Source: Verrucomicrobiia bacterium
GTDB taxonomy: Bacteria > Zixibacteria > MSB-5A5 > DSPP01
DNA: 64,000 nucleotides
Direction: 5' to 3'
Assembly: GCA_035574275.1 (NCBI GenBank)
Contig: DATLYY010000022.1
Span: 1 to 64,000, forward strand
Shown here one piece after another: positions 1 to 8,164 of this stretch. The notes below the pieces were generated by a model. The model did not search any database and was not told the DNA's origin. It was given only the letters and a program-made list of their open reading frames with translations. The stretch's first letter is position 1. The number at the start of each line of letters is the position of its first letter. Made by a program: the position numbers and the translations under genes.

Positions 1-10
1 AACCAAAAAA

Positions 11-114
11 AGCCGGAATAGAACACCAAAGCGCCGCGCAAGCGGCGCAGGGCAGCTGCCTCTTTGAAGGCAGCCAACCCAATAGAACTGAAGGGAAGGT
101 GGCGCCTCCCCTTC
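11..114 (-). other. Cluster of three stem-loops, candidate structured RNA
   Basis: Read on the minus strand, three consecutive stems occur: 90-99 with 105-114 (10 bp with one GU pair, 5-nt loop), 55-60 with 69-74 (6 bp), and 31-37 with 42-48 (7 bp, 4-nt loop). The sequence then runs into a T-rich tract at 4-11. The octamer AATAGAAC occurs twice on the plus strand (17-24 and 81-88), between the stems. The arrangement could be part of a structured RNA or a read-through region behind the kor operon. I could not match it to tmRNA, 6S, SRP or RNase P RNA. Confidence 0.3.
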
Positions 115-179
115 ACATGCCGCCCAAATCCCGCGAACCCAAAGCCCTAAGACCCAAGGGCAGCCAAAAGGGTCAAAAG

Positions 180-215
180 GAAAGGCAAAAGGGGCGGAGC
201 GTACGCTCCGCCCCT
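180..215 (-). terminator. Probable intrinsic terminator of the kor operon
   Basis: Positions 191-214 form a perfect 12-bp palindromic stem (GGGGCGGAGCGT and its complement). On the minus strand it is followed by a T-rich stretch (TTTTGCCTTT). It lies about 240 bp downstream of the korB stop codon and points the right way to end that operon. The long distance is unusual. Confidence 0.5.
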
Positions 216-301
216 CCCTTCCCTTAAATAATCGTCTTTAAATGGAGGTGACGAGCGGACGAATCACTAATCTCTGATCTCTAATCTCCGTCTTTCTTGT
301 C

Positions 302-322
302 CCCTCTCCTTGTAGGAGAGGG
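302..322. repeat. Small hairpin repeat (CCCTCTCCT type)
   Basis: A perfect 9-bp stem, CCCTCTCCT/AGGAGAGGG, with a 3-nt loop. It resembles the short intergenic C-rich/G-rich hairpin repeats common in bacterial genomes. A relative with a perfect 8-bp stem occurs at 11281-11300 behind pntB. Confidence 0.45.
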
Positions 323-455
323 TCAGGGAGAGGTTGCGTTTTCCCCTGCAAAATCCCCCCGATTTTGCAGGAATAAAAATATAGAGAAGGGGATTTTTTT
401 TATTTTTTTACAAAATCACAACCAAAACGGTGTCGTTTTTGAAGATTTAAGATTC

Positions 456-1511
456 TTACCGGAAATCTTCCATCAGCTTTTCCAGCTCTTTTGAGCCGGG
501 GCAGAGGGAGGAAAAGGGGAGCTTGACGAGGGGGGTTTCGGAAGTGCCAATCATTTCGTGCATTTCGCCCACGGACTCGTCCAGATACAAAAGGCCGGTG
601 GGGATGACGCCTTTGGCTTGGTGCTCCTGCAGGTAGGTGAAAACCTTGGCGCGGTCGGTGGGGTCGTAGCCATCGGGAACCGACGAGAAGCGCACCAGCG
701 AGCCATCGTGCATCGGAACCACGGTTTCGCCATTTTCGCCAACATGGGCGGAAATTTCTTTTGCAGGCGGGACGAAATCGGCCTGGGCGACCTGCTGTTC
801 GTGCTTGCGGGTGTACAAATAGCTTTTGGTGGAGCCCTCGTGGTCGTTGAAGGTGACGCAGGGAGAAATCACGTCCACCAACGCCAGCCCGCGGTGCTTC
901 AATCCGGCTTTTAAAATCGGGACCAACTGTTGTTTGTCGCCGGAAAAGGAACGGGCGACGAAGGTGGCGCCGATGGAAAGCCCGAGCATCACCGGGTCGA
1001 TGGGGGCCATCAAGTTCACTTCCCCTTTTTTCAGCTTGGAGCCGACATCGGCTGACGCCGAAAACTGCCCCTTGGTCAGGCCATAAACGCCGTTGTTTTC
1101 GATGACGTAGAGCATCCTAAGGTTTCTGCGGATGGCGTGGCACATCTGCCCCAGGCCGATGGAGAGGGAGTCGCCATCGCCGGAGATGCCGATATAGTAG
1201 AGTTCGCGGTTGGCGGCGTTGGCACCGGTGGCGACGGCGGGCATTCTACCATGGACGGAGTTGAAGCCGTGGGCGCCGGAGGCGAAGTAAGTCGGCGTCT
1301 TCGAGGAGCAGCCGATGCCGCTCATTTTGGCAATCAAGTGCGGCTTTAGGGAAAGCTCCCAGAGGGCGCGAATCAAGGCGGCGGTGATGGAATCGTGCCC
1401 GCAGCCGGCGCACAACGTGGACATGGCGCCTTCGTAGTCGCGAATGGTCATCCCCAACTCGTTTTGCTGGAGGGAGGGATGGGCGGCTATCGGTTTGGTT
1501 ATCGAGGGCAT
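456..1511 (-). CDS. korB: 2-oxoacid:ferredoxin oxidoreductase, beta subunit
   Basis: This is the thiamine-diphosphate-binding subunit of a 2-oxoglutarate (or related 2-oxoacid) ferredoxin oxidoreductase, which decarboxylates the acid to acyl-CoA and passes electrons to ferredoxin. Visible are the N-terminal CAGCG pair (C34, C37), the GDGDSLSIG motif (111-119) that binds Mg-TPP, and NNGVYGLTKGQ (139-149), all typical of KorB/PorB beta subunits. The length of 351 residues fits. I chose ATG at 1511, preceded by AAGGA at about 10 nt, rather than an in-frame GTG at 1535 that lacks a ribosome site. The korA stop overlaps the ribosome-binding region, so the two are translationally coupled. Exact substrate is inferred from similarity to KorB rather than proven. 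Confidence 0.92.
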   Translation of the reverse strand: MPSITKPIAAHPSLQQNELGMTIRDYEGAMSTLCAGCGHDSITAALIRALWELSLKPHLIAKMSGIGCSSKTPTYFASGAHGFNSVHGRMPAVATGANAANRELYYIGISGDGDSLSIGLGQMCHAIRRNLRMLYVIENNGVYGLTKGQFSASADVGSKLKKGEVNLMAPIDPVMLGLSIGATFVARSFSGDKQQLVPILKAGLKHRGLALVDVISPCVTFNDHEGSTKSYLYTRKHEQQVAQADFVPPAKEISAHVGENGETVVPMHDGSLVRFSSVPDGYDPTDRAKVFTYLQEHQAKGVIPTGLLYLDESVGEMHEMIGTSETPLVKLPFSSLCPGSKELEKLMEDFR

Positions 1512-1518
1512 TAGTTCA

Positions 1519-3390
1519 TCATCCTTCAGCTCCACTTAGTGCTTTTGGCAATCCTTCGGGCAGCAGTTCGCGAACAGTTTTGCCATCCAGTTTGCCGAGA
1601 GCTTTCAAGAGGCCGTCCACGACTTGTTTTGCACTTAAAGGAAAGCCGCCGTAGAAAAGCAGGGATTTCAGCTTCTGCTTGGGGACGCTCGTTTCCACGG
1701 CAATCAAGGATTTCAACTGGTGGTCGCGGTTCTGTTCGACAATATAGTTCACTTCGTGGTCGTTCAAGAATTTTTCCACCGCGCCGTCGAAGGGGAAACC
1801 GCGAATACGCATGTAGTCGGCCTCGATTTTACGGGTGGAGAGGATATCCAGCGCCTCGCGCACGGCGGCGTCGCAGCCCCCCAGCGTAACGAGGGAGAGC
1901 TTGGCTTTTTTCTTCCGCTCAATTATCGGGGGTGGGATGAACTTGGCGGCGGCCTTGTGCTTTTCCAACAACCGGTCGAGCACGTCCTGATACTCCTCCG
2001 GCAGTTCGGTGTAACCCCCCAGGCGGTTGTGGCCGGAGCCGCGGGCCAGATAAGCCCCCTTTTCCGAAAAACCGGGCAGGGTGCGGGGGGTGACGAAATT
2101 TTCGTCCCAGTCGGAATAGCGGTGGAAACTTTTTATTTTTTCCAGCTCCTCCGGCGAGAGCACGCGGCCGCGGTCGGGCTTATAGCCGTCGTCCCATTTC
2201 AACTCCGGCACCACCCAGTCGTTCATGCCGATGTCCAAATCGCTCATCAAAATCACGGGGGTCTGGAATTTTTCCGCCAAATCGAATGCTTTTACGGCGA
2301 ACTCGAAGCACTCGGCGGGGTCGGATGGAAAGAGCAAAATATGCTTGGTATCGCCGTGGGAGGCGTAGGCGGCGAGCATCAAATCGGCCTGCTGGGTGCG
2401 GGTGGGCATTCCAGTGGAGGGGCCGACGCGCTGGACATCCACCAAGACGGCGGGGACTTCGGCATAGTAGGCCAGCCCCAGAAACTCGTTCATCAAGGAG
2501 AGACCCGGACCGGCGGTCGAGGTGAAGGCCCGGGCGCCGGCCCAGCCGGCGCCGATGACCATGCCGATGGCGGCCAGTTCATCCTCGGCCTGCAAAATCG
2601 CAAAATTGTTTTTTCCTGTTTTGTCTTTTCGATAGCGGTTGCAGAAGCCCATGAACGCTTCCATTACGGAGGTCGCGGGCGTGATGGGATACCAGGCGGC
2701 CACCGTCGCTCCCGCGTAGAGCGCACCCAAAGCGGTGGCGGTGTTGCCGTCGATTAGAACTTTGCCGCCGTTGGCGTCCATCCGCTGCACACGGATAGGA
2801 AGCGGGGTTTCCAGATTTTTTTTGGCGAAGTCGAAGCCCAACTGCAGGGCCTTGTGATTGGAGTCCAAGAGGGCTTTTTTTTTGCCGAAAGTTTCCTGCA
2901 GCAACTCCTCCACCACTCCCATTTCGATATCCAGAAGGGCTATCAAACTGCCGGTGTAAGCAATATTTTTCATCAAAATCCGCTCGCGGGGTTCCTTGAA
3001 ATTTTGAATACAAAGCTGGGCGTAGGGGACGCCTAAAAAGGTGACATCATCCCGGTGGAGCCGCTTGTCCAAGGGCCAACTTGAATCGTAGAGCACCCAG
3101 CCGCCGGGGCGGACTTCGCGGATATCGCGGCTATAGGTCTGGGCGTTCATCGCCACCATCAAATCGTATTCCAAGGCGCGGGAGGTATGGCCTTCTTTGT
3201 TCACGCGGATTTCGTACCAGGTCGGAAGCCCCTGAATGTTGGAGGGGAACAAATTTTTGCCGGAGACCGGAATTCCCATCCGGAAGATGGCCTGCATCAA
3301 AAGCCCGTTGGCGGAGGCGGAGCCGGTGCCGTTGACATTGGCCAGCTTGAAGGCGAAATCGTTTATACGGGAATCGGCTCGCTGGTCCAT
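1519..3390 (-). CDS. korA: 2-oxoacid:ferredoxin oxidoreductase, fused gamma-alpha subunit
   Basis: Partner of KorB. Roughly residues 10-190 are the gamma (catalytic) domain, including GTGSASANGLLMQA. The rest is the alpha domain with YPITPAT, the QAEDELAAIGMVIGAGWAGARAFTSTAGPG region (split here only by naming) and VGPSTGMPTRTQQADL-type signature, matching KorA-type fused subunits of about 600 residues (623 here). The start is taken at ATG 3390 (GGAA upstream); a longer frame to 3486 would run deep into the preceding gene. The first 28 bases overlap the end of the GltD-like gene. That overlap and the tight order suggest a three-gene operon whose flavoprotein could exchange electrons with the ferredoxin product of this enzyme. 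Confidence 0.92.
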   Translation of the reverse strand: MDQRADSRINDFAFKLANVNGTGSASANGLLMQAIFRMGIPVSGKNLFPSNIQGLPTWYEIRVNKEGHTSRALEYDLMVAMNAQTYSRDIREVRPGGWVLYDSSWPLDKRLHRDDVTFLGVPYAQLCIQNFKEPRERILMKNIAYTGSLIALLDIEMGVVEELLQETFGKKKALLDSNHKALQLGFDFAKKNLETPLPIRVQRMDANGGKVLIDGNTATALGALYAGATVAAWYPITPATSVMEAFMGFCNRYRKDKTGKNNFAILQAEDELAAIGMVIGAGWAGARAFTSTAGPGLSLMNEFLGLAYYAEVPAVLVDVQRVGPSTGMPTRTQQADLMLAAYASHGDTKHILLFPSDPAECFEFAVKAFDLAEKFQTPVILMSDLDIGMNDWVVPELKWDDGYKPDRGRVLSPEELEKIKSFHRYSDWDENFVTPRTLPGFSEKGAYLARGSGHNRLGGYTELPEEYQDVLDRLLEKHKAAAKFIPPPIIERKKKAKLSLVTLGGCDAAVREALDILSTRKIEADYMRIRGFPFDGAVEKFLNDHEVNYIVEQNRDHQLKSLIAVETSVPKQKLKSLLFYGGFPLSAKQVVDGLLKALGKLDGKTVRELLPEGLPKALSGAEG

Positions 3391-5156
3391 TTCAGAGTTC
3401 CGGCATAGGGTAAAATGACTTCCGATTTCTGCATATCCCAGGCGGCGGTGGGGCAGCGCTCCGCGCACAACCCGCAGTGGACGCATATGTCTTCATCCTT
3501 CACCATCACCCGTTTGGTCTGGGGCAAATCCTCCGACACAAACAAGGCCTGCTCCGGGTTGGCAAAAGGGGCGGAGAGGCGGGATTTTATTTCCTCCTCG
3601 GTGCCGTTGGGGGTGATGGTCAAACACTGCACGGGGCAGACGTCGATGCAGGCGTCGCACTCGATGCAGCGGGGGGCTTCGAAAACGGTCTGGATGTCGC
3701 AGTTCAAACAGCGTTCCACTTCGCGGGCGGTCTGCTCCGCCGAGAATCCCAACTCCACCTCGATGGAAAGCTCGCTGAAGCGCTTTTTCAAATCGACGTG
3801 GCTCATCTTCTGCCGATGGACGGGGTTGAAGTCGTTGGAGTAGCTCCACTCGGAGAGCCCCATTTTCTGGCTGATCAAATTCAAGCCGCGCGGCGGCCGC
3901 TGGGTTACCGGCTGGCCGTGGACGAACTGGTGGATGGAGATGGCGGCCTCGTGGCCGTGGGCGACGGCCCAGATGATGTTTTTGGGGCCCCAGGCGGCGT
4001 CGCCGCCGAAAAAGACGCCGGGGCGGGAGGACATAAAGGTTTTCTCATCCACCACCGGCAGGTCGTATTTGCCAAATTCAATGCCGATGTTGCGCTCAAT
4101 CCAGGGGAAGGCGGTTTCCTGCCCGATGGCCAGGATTACGTCGTCGGCCGGGAGAAAGACGGTGTCGACTACTTTGGAATTTTTGGCTTCAGCATCCCAT
4201 TCGAGCCGCTCGAACTCCATCCCGACCAGTTTGCCGTTTTCCACCACAAAGCGTTTGGGGGCATGGTTGATGACGATTTCAATTCCTTCCTCCTCGGCGT
4301 CCTCCAGCTCCCACGGGGAGGCCTTGAAGAATTGGCGGGGGCGGCGGGCCATCACCTTAATATCCATTCCGCCCAAGCGCCGCGAAGAACGGCAGCAGTC
4401 CATCGCCGTGTTGCCGACGCCGATGATTAAGACCTTTTCTCCGATTTTGTCAATATGTCCGAAGGCAATCGATTCGAGCCAGTCGATGCCGATGTGGATG
4501 TTGGCGGCGGCTTCCTGTCTGCCGGGGAGCTCCAAATCCTTGCCGCGCGGCGCTCCGCTGCCGACGAAAACGGCGTCGAAATTCTGTTCCAACAACGCTT
4601 TCATGCTGGTCACCGGCGAGTTGTAGCGGATATCAACCCCCATATCCAGAATGGCGGCGCATTCTTCCACCAGCACTTTTTCCGGCAGGCGGAAGGAGGG
4701 GATGTTGGTGCGCATCAAGCCGCCGGGTTTGTCGTGCTTTTCAAACAGCACCACTTCGTAACCGAGTGGCATCAAATCGTTGGCCACGGTCAGCGAAGCC
4801 GGGCCGGCGCCAATCAAAGCGACCCGTTTGCCGTTTTTCTTTTTGGGGGCTTTGGGGAGCAGGTGGCCGATTTCCCCTTTCAGGTCGGCGGCGACACGTT
4901 TCAAGCGGCAAATCGCCACCGGTTTGTCGTTTTCCAGCCTTCCTCTTCGGCAGGCGGGTTCGCAGGGGCGGTCGCAGGTTCTTCCCAGAATGCCGGGGAA
5001 GACGTTGGATTCCCGGTTCAGCATATAGCTGTCCGTGTAGCGCCCCTGGGCAATCAGCCGGATGTATTCCGGCACGTTGGTATGGGCCGGGCAGGCCCAC
5101 TGGCAATCAACGACTTTGTGGTAATAGTCCGGATTTTTGGTATCGGTTGGTTTCAT
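3363..5156 (-). CDS. GltD-like FAD/NAD(P) oxidoreductase with C-terminal 2[4Fe-4S] domain
   Basis: The protein has 597 residues. The N-terminus has the Fe-S cysteines of the glutamate-synthase small-subunit family (C18, C22, then C61, C65, C69). An FAD site GAGPAS lies at 116-121, a second nucleotide site (GVGNTAMDCC) near 240, and the C-terminus adds a bacterial ferredoxin domain with CIECDACIDVCP and CVHCGLCAERCP. It is not true GltD: no large glutamate synthase subunit is nearby. The position directly upstream of korA/korB suggests it shuttles electrons between ferredoxin and NAD(P)H for the oxidoreductase (inference). The start has a TATAGA box 7 nt upstream and no ribosome site, so the mRNA may be leaderless. 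Confidence 0.85.
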   Translation of the reverse strand: MKPTDTKNPDYYHKVVDCQWACPAHTNVPEYIRLIAQGRYTDSYMLNRESNVFPGILGRTCDRPCEPACRRGRLENDKPVAICRLKRVAADLKGEIGHLLPKAPKKKNGKRVALIGAGPASLTVANDLMPLGYEVVLFEKHDKPGGLMRTNIPSFRLPEKVLVEECAAILDMGVDIRYNSPVTSMKALLEQNFDAVFVGSGAPRGKDLELPGRQEAAANIHIGIDWLESIAFGHIDKIGEKVLIIGVGNTAMDCCRSSRRLGGMDIKVMARRPRQFFKASPWELEDAEEEGIEIVINHAPKRFVVENGKLVGMEFERLEWDAEAKNSKVVDTVFLPADDVILAIGQETAFPWIERNIGIEFGKYDLPVVDEKTFMSSRPGVFFGGDAAWGPKNIIWAVAHGHEAAISIHQFVHGQPVTQRPPRGLNLISQKMGLSEWSYSNDFNPVHRQKMSHVDLKKRFSELSIEVELGFSAEQTAREVERCLNCDIQTVFEAPRCIECDACIDVCPVQCLTITPNGTEEEIKSRLSAPFANPEQALFVSEDLPQTKRVMVKDEDICVHCGLCAERCPTAAWDMQKSEVILPYAGTLKWTSEPIPV

Positions 5157-5482
5157 TCGACTATCTATAACTGCTGCCGGTTCTTTTCCATCCCTTCTCT
5201 TAACAACAGGAATGATGGGAAAGTGCCGGTCCTGGGGGCGGAGTTAAGTATCCGCTTTTTCCTGAAAGGCCTCCATCCTACAATTTTCAAGATAATCGAA
5301 ACGGCTTCCATATTCAAGCCGAAGCGGATGACGACCTACAATCCCCATTTAGATGGGTCGGCCAACTGCTTATCGGGCTTGAGGTTTTCCCTTAATATTT
5401 TCAGACCTTCCCGGTGGGGATCCGGGTACTAATTAATTTTCCGAGCCAATGTAGGTAAACAGCATGGGAAATAGAGGTCGTG
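5157..5482. other. Divergent intergenic region
   Basis: About 330 bases between the minus-strand kor operon and a plus-strand lipoprotein gene. Two small stems are visible (CCCAT/ATGGG at 5344-5357 and CCCGG/CCGGG near 5407-5424, the latter followed by A/T-rich sequence). No coding frame with recognisable content was seen. Promoters at both edges are listed separately. Confidence 0.5.
5164..5169 (-). promoter_or_regulatory. -10 box of the kor operon
   Basis: On the minus strand TATAGA ends 7 nt before the ATG at 5156. No good -35 hexamer is visible (GATGGA at the 17-nt spacing). No Shine-Dalgarno lies between the box and the start. The spacing would place the transcription start at the start codon. 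Confidence 0.4.
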
Positions 5483-5511
5483 TTGGCAAGAGGGGCGAAA
5501 GATGCTATACT
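5483..5511 (+). promoter_or_regulatory. Sigma-70-type promoter abutting a start codon
   Basis: TTGGCA (5483-5488), a 17-nt spacer, then TATACT (5506-5511). The ATG at 5519 follows after 7 nt, so +1 should fall at or within a base of the start codon. This argues against the GTG at 5480 and for a leaderless transcript. Confidence 0.65.
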
Positions 5512-5518
5512 TTATATC

Positions 5519-7549
5519 ATGGGCAGGCGACTTCAGTGCACGATAGGCACGGTCGTGATTCTCGGCTTCATTTTGAACGGTTGCAACAGCAAACGGCCGA
5601 CCGGCCCCGAAAGGAATGTGCCCTCTGCGGTGACGAACTTATCTGCTGACTCGCCGACGGACACGAGCCTACGGCTGACTTGGACAGCCCCCGGAGACGA
5701 CGGGATGACGGGAACTGCATCGCGGTATGATATTCGATTCTCTAAGAGTGTTAGTGCGACTTGGGAAGTGATGGCGCAGGTCATCGGAGAGCCAACGCCG
5801 AAAGCTGCAGGACAAACGGAGAGTTTTACCGTTGGCGGACTTTCTCCGACTACGACCTATTATTTCCTGCTCAAGACAGCAGACGAAGTGCCGAACTGGT
5901 CGGGACTTTCCAATAAGGCGGTCGGAATGACAAGTGCAAATCCGACCATCGCATTTAACCCGACATCAGTGACTTTCACCGACACGATTGGGACGTCGAG
6001 CCCGGCGGCCAAGACCGTGGATGTCACCAACGGCGGTGGTGGGTCGTTGACCGGGTTAGCGGTGGGTTCCATCACGTATGGTGCCGGAGCGAGCGGGTGG
6101 CTATCGGCCGGTTTGAGCGGCACGAGTGCGCCGACTACGTTGACGCTAACGGCAAGTCTTTCAGGGTTGTCGGCCGGGGGCTACACGGCGACCGTCCCGG
6201 TCACCTCTGGCGTGGCATCAAACAGTCCGCAGACGGTAAGCGTCACCTTTCAGGTTGTGGACCAATCGCCGACCATCGCATTTAACCCGACATCAGTGAC
6301 TTTCACCGACACGATTGGGACAGCGAACCCGGCGGCCAAGATCGTGAATGTCACCAACGGCGGTGGCGGGTCGTTGACCGGGCTGACGGTCGGCACCATT
6401 AGCTACGGTGCCGGAGCGAGCGAGTGGCTGACGGCGGTGCTGAGCGGCACGACAGCACCGACGACACTTACGTTGATGTCAAACCTTTCAGGGCTGTCGG
6501 CTGGTAGCTATACGGCGACCGTCCCGGTCACGTCCGGCGTGGCATCGAATAGTCCGCAGATGATAAGTGTCAGTTTCAAGGTGGAGACAGCTCCGACGAT
6601 TCAAGGTCGAGTTGTTGGCTTGAAACCGTCAGGATTTGTTGACCCAACCGGTCTCCGATTCTTCGTCCGTGCAGGCGCAACTGTAGATTCCGTCGATGTT
6701 CAAGGCGGCCAGTTCTCACTTTCAACTGAACTGCTGCGATTTGACTCCGTGGAATTATACCTAGACGCAAAGGATCCAAGTTTAAGAGAATTCCATCCGA
6801 GCTATATCAAAACGAGTAGCGCTGAAGTTATGAATCTCGTGGGACAAATGCGCCTCAATTTTGTCTTGGTCCCATACCAGTGGCTAGTAACAAACGGCAT
6901 TCACGCAGGTAGTAACGTCGCCACAACCATGAGTGAAGCTTTCCAGAAAGACCCGATCAACCCAGAGCCGATAAACGTTGAACCCTTTTATCTGAGGGAA
7001 CAGAGTGTTGTTCGCCTTGATCGTCCACTTAAGACCGCGTTCGATAGAGAGAAATCTAACATGCCGATCACAACCACAGACTCTGTTGCCTTCTGGACAA
7101 GCATCGACAGTTTACACGCTTACCTTGGGATGGGAGCCCTTTTCGCGCCAGCCAACATTGATGAACTGCCTTCCAGTGCTCGTGGAGTTAGAATCATCGT
7201 GGACACGACCGGATGCCGGGCCTGCGCCAGCCCCAATGTGGCGGTGGACAGAATCATAGGTGGGCAATTCGAAGTGAATTCAGTGCAAGTCTTCGCAAAT
7301 CCTCGTATCATTATGCACGAGGCGATTCATGTTTTTGGATTCGGTCACACATGTTTGTGGCATACCATCATGATCAGACTTGGGTGTTCCTCATTCCCGA
7401 CTCCGTATAGCTCCACTACGCCCACACCGATTGATGTCGCATACATTTGGATTATGTATTTAATCCGAGACTTTCAAATTGAAGAGAATTTTCCTTATGG
7501 AATCCTTGAGGCGAAGAATGGTGAAGAGATGGTGTCCCGGCTCCGATAG
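5519..7549 (+). CDS. Lipoprotein with FN3, two tandem BACON-like repeats and a metzincin-type zinc motif
   Basis: A secreted, lipid-anchored protein of 676 residues. The signal peptide ends in LNGC (C22). An FN3-like domain covers about 35-135 (TNLSADSPT...LRLTWTAPGDD). Two nearly identical 109-residue repeats follow (DNA 5942-6268 and 6269-6590), of the PTIAFNPTSVTFTDTIG kind that I take as BACON-like adhesion/carbohydrate-binding domains. The C-terminal half carries HEAIHVFGFGH at 600-610, the HExxHxxGxxH zinc site of metzincin proteases. No close family name is assigned. The start is set at ATG 5519, fixed by the promoter at 5483-5511; the GTG at 5480 would precede the promoter. The 3' half looks A/T-richer than neighbours, so acquisition by transfer is possible. 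Confidence 0.75.
   Translation: MGRRLQCTIGTVVILGFILNGCNSKRPTGPERNVPSAVTNLSADSPTDTSLRLTWTAPGDDGMTGTASRYDIRFSKSVSATWEVMAQVIGEPTPKAAGQTESFTVGGLSPTTTYYFLLKTADEVPNWSGLSNKAVGMTSANPTIAFNPTSVTFTDTIGTSSPAAKTVDVTNGGGGSLTGLAVGSITYGAGASGWLSAGLSGTSAPTTLTLTASLSGLSAGGYTATVPVTSGVASNSPQTVSVTFQVVDQSPTIAFNPTSVTFTDTIGTANPAAKIVNVTNGGGGSLTGLTVGTISYGAGASEWLTAVLSGTTAPTTLTLMSNLSGLSAGSYTATVPVTSGVASNSPQMISVSFKVETAPTIQGRVVGLKPSGFVDPTGLRFFVRAGATVDSVDVQGGQFSLSTELLRFDSVELYLDAKDPSLREFHPSYIKTSSAEVMNLVGQMRLNFVLVPYQWLVTNGIHAGSNVATTMSEAFQKDPINPEPINVEPFYLREQSVVRLDRPLKTAFDREKSNMPITTTDSVAFWTSIDSLHAYLGMGALFAPANIDELPSSARGVRIIVDTTGCRACASPNVAVDRIIGGQFEVNSVQVFANPRIIMHEAIHVFGFGHTCLWHTIMIRLGCSSFPTPYSSTTPTPIDVAYIWIMYLIRDFQIEENFPYGILEAKNGEEMVSRLR
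5942..6590 (+). repeat. Two tandem 327-bp in-frame repeats
   Basis: The block starting CCGACCATCGCATTTAACCC at 5942 recurs at 6269, an offset of 327 bases or 109 codons. Identity at DNA level is very high over the first 120 bases, with scattered changes later. This indicates recent duplication or ongoing recombination inside the lipoprotein gene. Confidence 0.85.
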
Positions 7550-7624
7550 CGCAGGGGGCACCTACACTGCTTATCGTCCGCAGTTCATATACAATATGTT
7601 ATTGCGGAGGAGGGGAAATCGTAA

Positions 7625-8164
7625 ATGAAGCAGACGCTTGAGGGTTACATCGATGAGTATAACCAGCTAAGGGCAGAGATCCGAATGTATTTGGAGCATG
7701 GCACAAAGAGCCTGCAGATTGCAATGGTTCTGAGCGTAGCTGCGATGACCTTTGGTCATCAATACAAATTTCCGTGGCTACTTATCCTTTCCTCCCTGAT
7801 TGTTTTGTACCTTTGGTATGACGAGATCCGGCATCTTCGCGCGGTCAAGAGAACGGCGGCATACTTGGAAGTTTTCGTCGAGCAAAAAGTTCCCGGTCTA
7901 AATTGGGAGACGTACAGTGCCGACCATCCGTTTGATAAAAGTTTTGTGAATCGGGCCATTGCGGCTGCGCCTTTCCCCACTTTGGTGGTTGTACAAGCGC
8001 TATACGGCTTCCATCTGGCAGGTTGGCCACTCTGGCTAGGTATAACGGGCATCGCCATCTTTACGGGCTATTTTTCTAGACTGTCGTATCTCACGGCTAA
8101 GTATGGCCGAGAGGAGGAGCGACAACACTGGGAAGAGGTTTTACGAAAGCGTACCTCGGACTAG
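7625..8164 (+). CDS. Hypothetical four-helix membrane protein
   Basis: A protein of 179 residues, not recognised. Two membrane segments lie near 30-65 (SLQIAMVLSVAAMTF, WLLILSSLIVLYLW) and two near 115-155 (TLVVVQALYGFHLAGW, LWLGITGIAIFTGYF). The soluble loop between them and both ends are charged. A strong ribosome site, GGAGGAGGGG, precedes the ATG. It follows the metzincin lipoprotein at 75 bases and could be cotranscribed. No function can be inferred. Confidence 0.7.
   Translation: MKQTLEGYIDEYNQLRAEIRMYLEHGTKSLQIAMVLSVAAMTFGHQYKFPWLLILSSLIVLYLWYDEIRHLRAVKRTAAYLEVFVEQKVPGLNWETYSADHPFDKSFVNRAIAAAPFPTLVVVQALYGFHLAGWPLWLGITGIAIFTGYFSRLSYLTAKYGREEERQHWEEVLRKRTSD

Larger units (their letters stand above)
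1..455. other. Non-coding left end with several hairpins
   Basis: I see no convincing gene here. The stretch lies downstream of the minus-strand korB gene. It holds three closely spaced stem-loops (31-48, 55-74, 90-114), a GC-rich perfect palindrome (191-214) and a small intergenic hairpin repeat (302-322), each listed separately. The remainder (216-300, 323-455) is low-complexity, with A/T runs near 370-415, and nothing else is recognisable. A reading frame at 297-494 has no homology I recognise and overlaps the hairpin repeat. Confidence 0.6.

Noticed and set aside
1-180. tmRNA, 6S, SRP or RNase P RNA at the left end
   Set aside because: None of the conserved core sequences of these RNAs could be found in either direction, although several hairpins are present.
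1720-2757. Long plus-strand frame opposite korA
   Set aside because: It is a shadow of korA on the other strand, with no family-like content; similar shadows at 3477-4430, 4455-5432 and 20057-21325 were rejected for the same reason.
3391-3486. Longer N-terminus of korA starting at 3486
   Set aside because: It would overlap the upstream flavoprotein gene by over 120 bases and adds residues unlike the family; ATG 3390 gives the canonical start.
5942-6590. CRISPR-like or mobile repeat
   Set aside because: Only two long units are present, in frame inside a gene, which fits duplicated protein domains.
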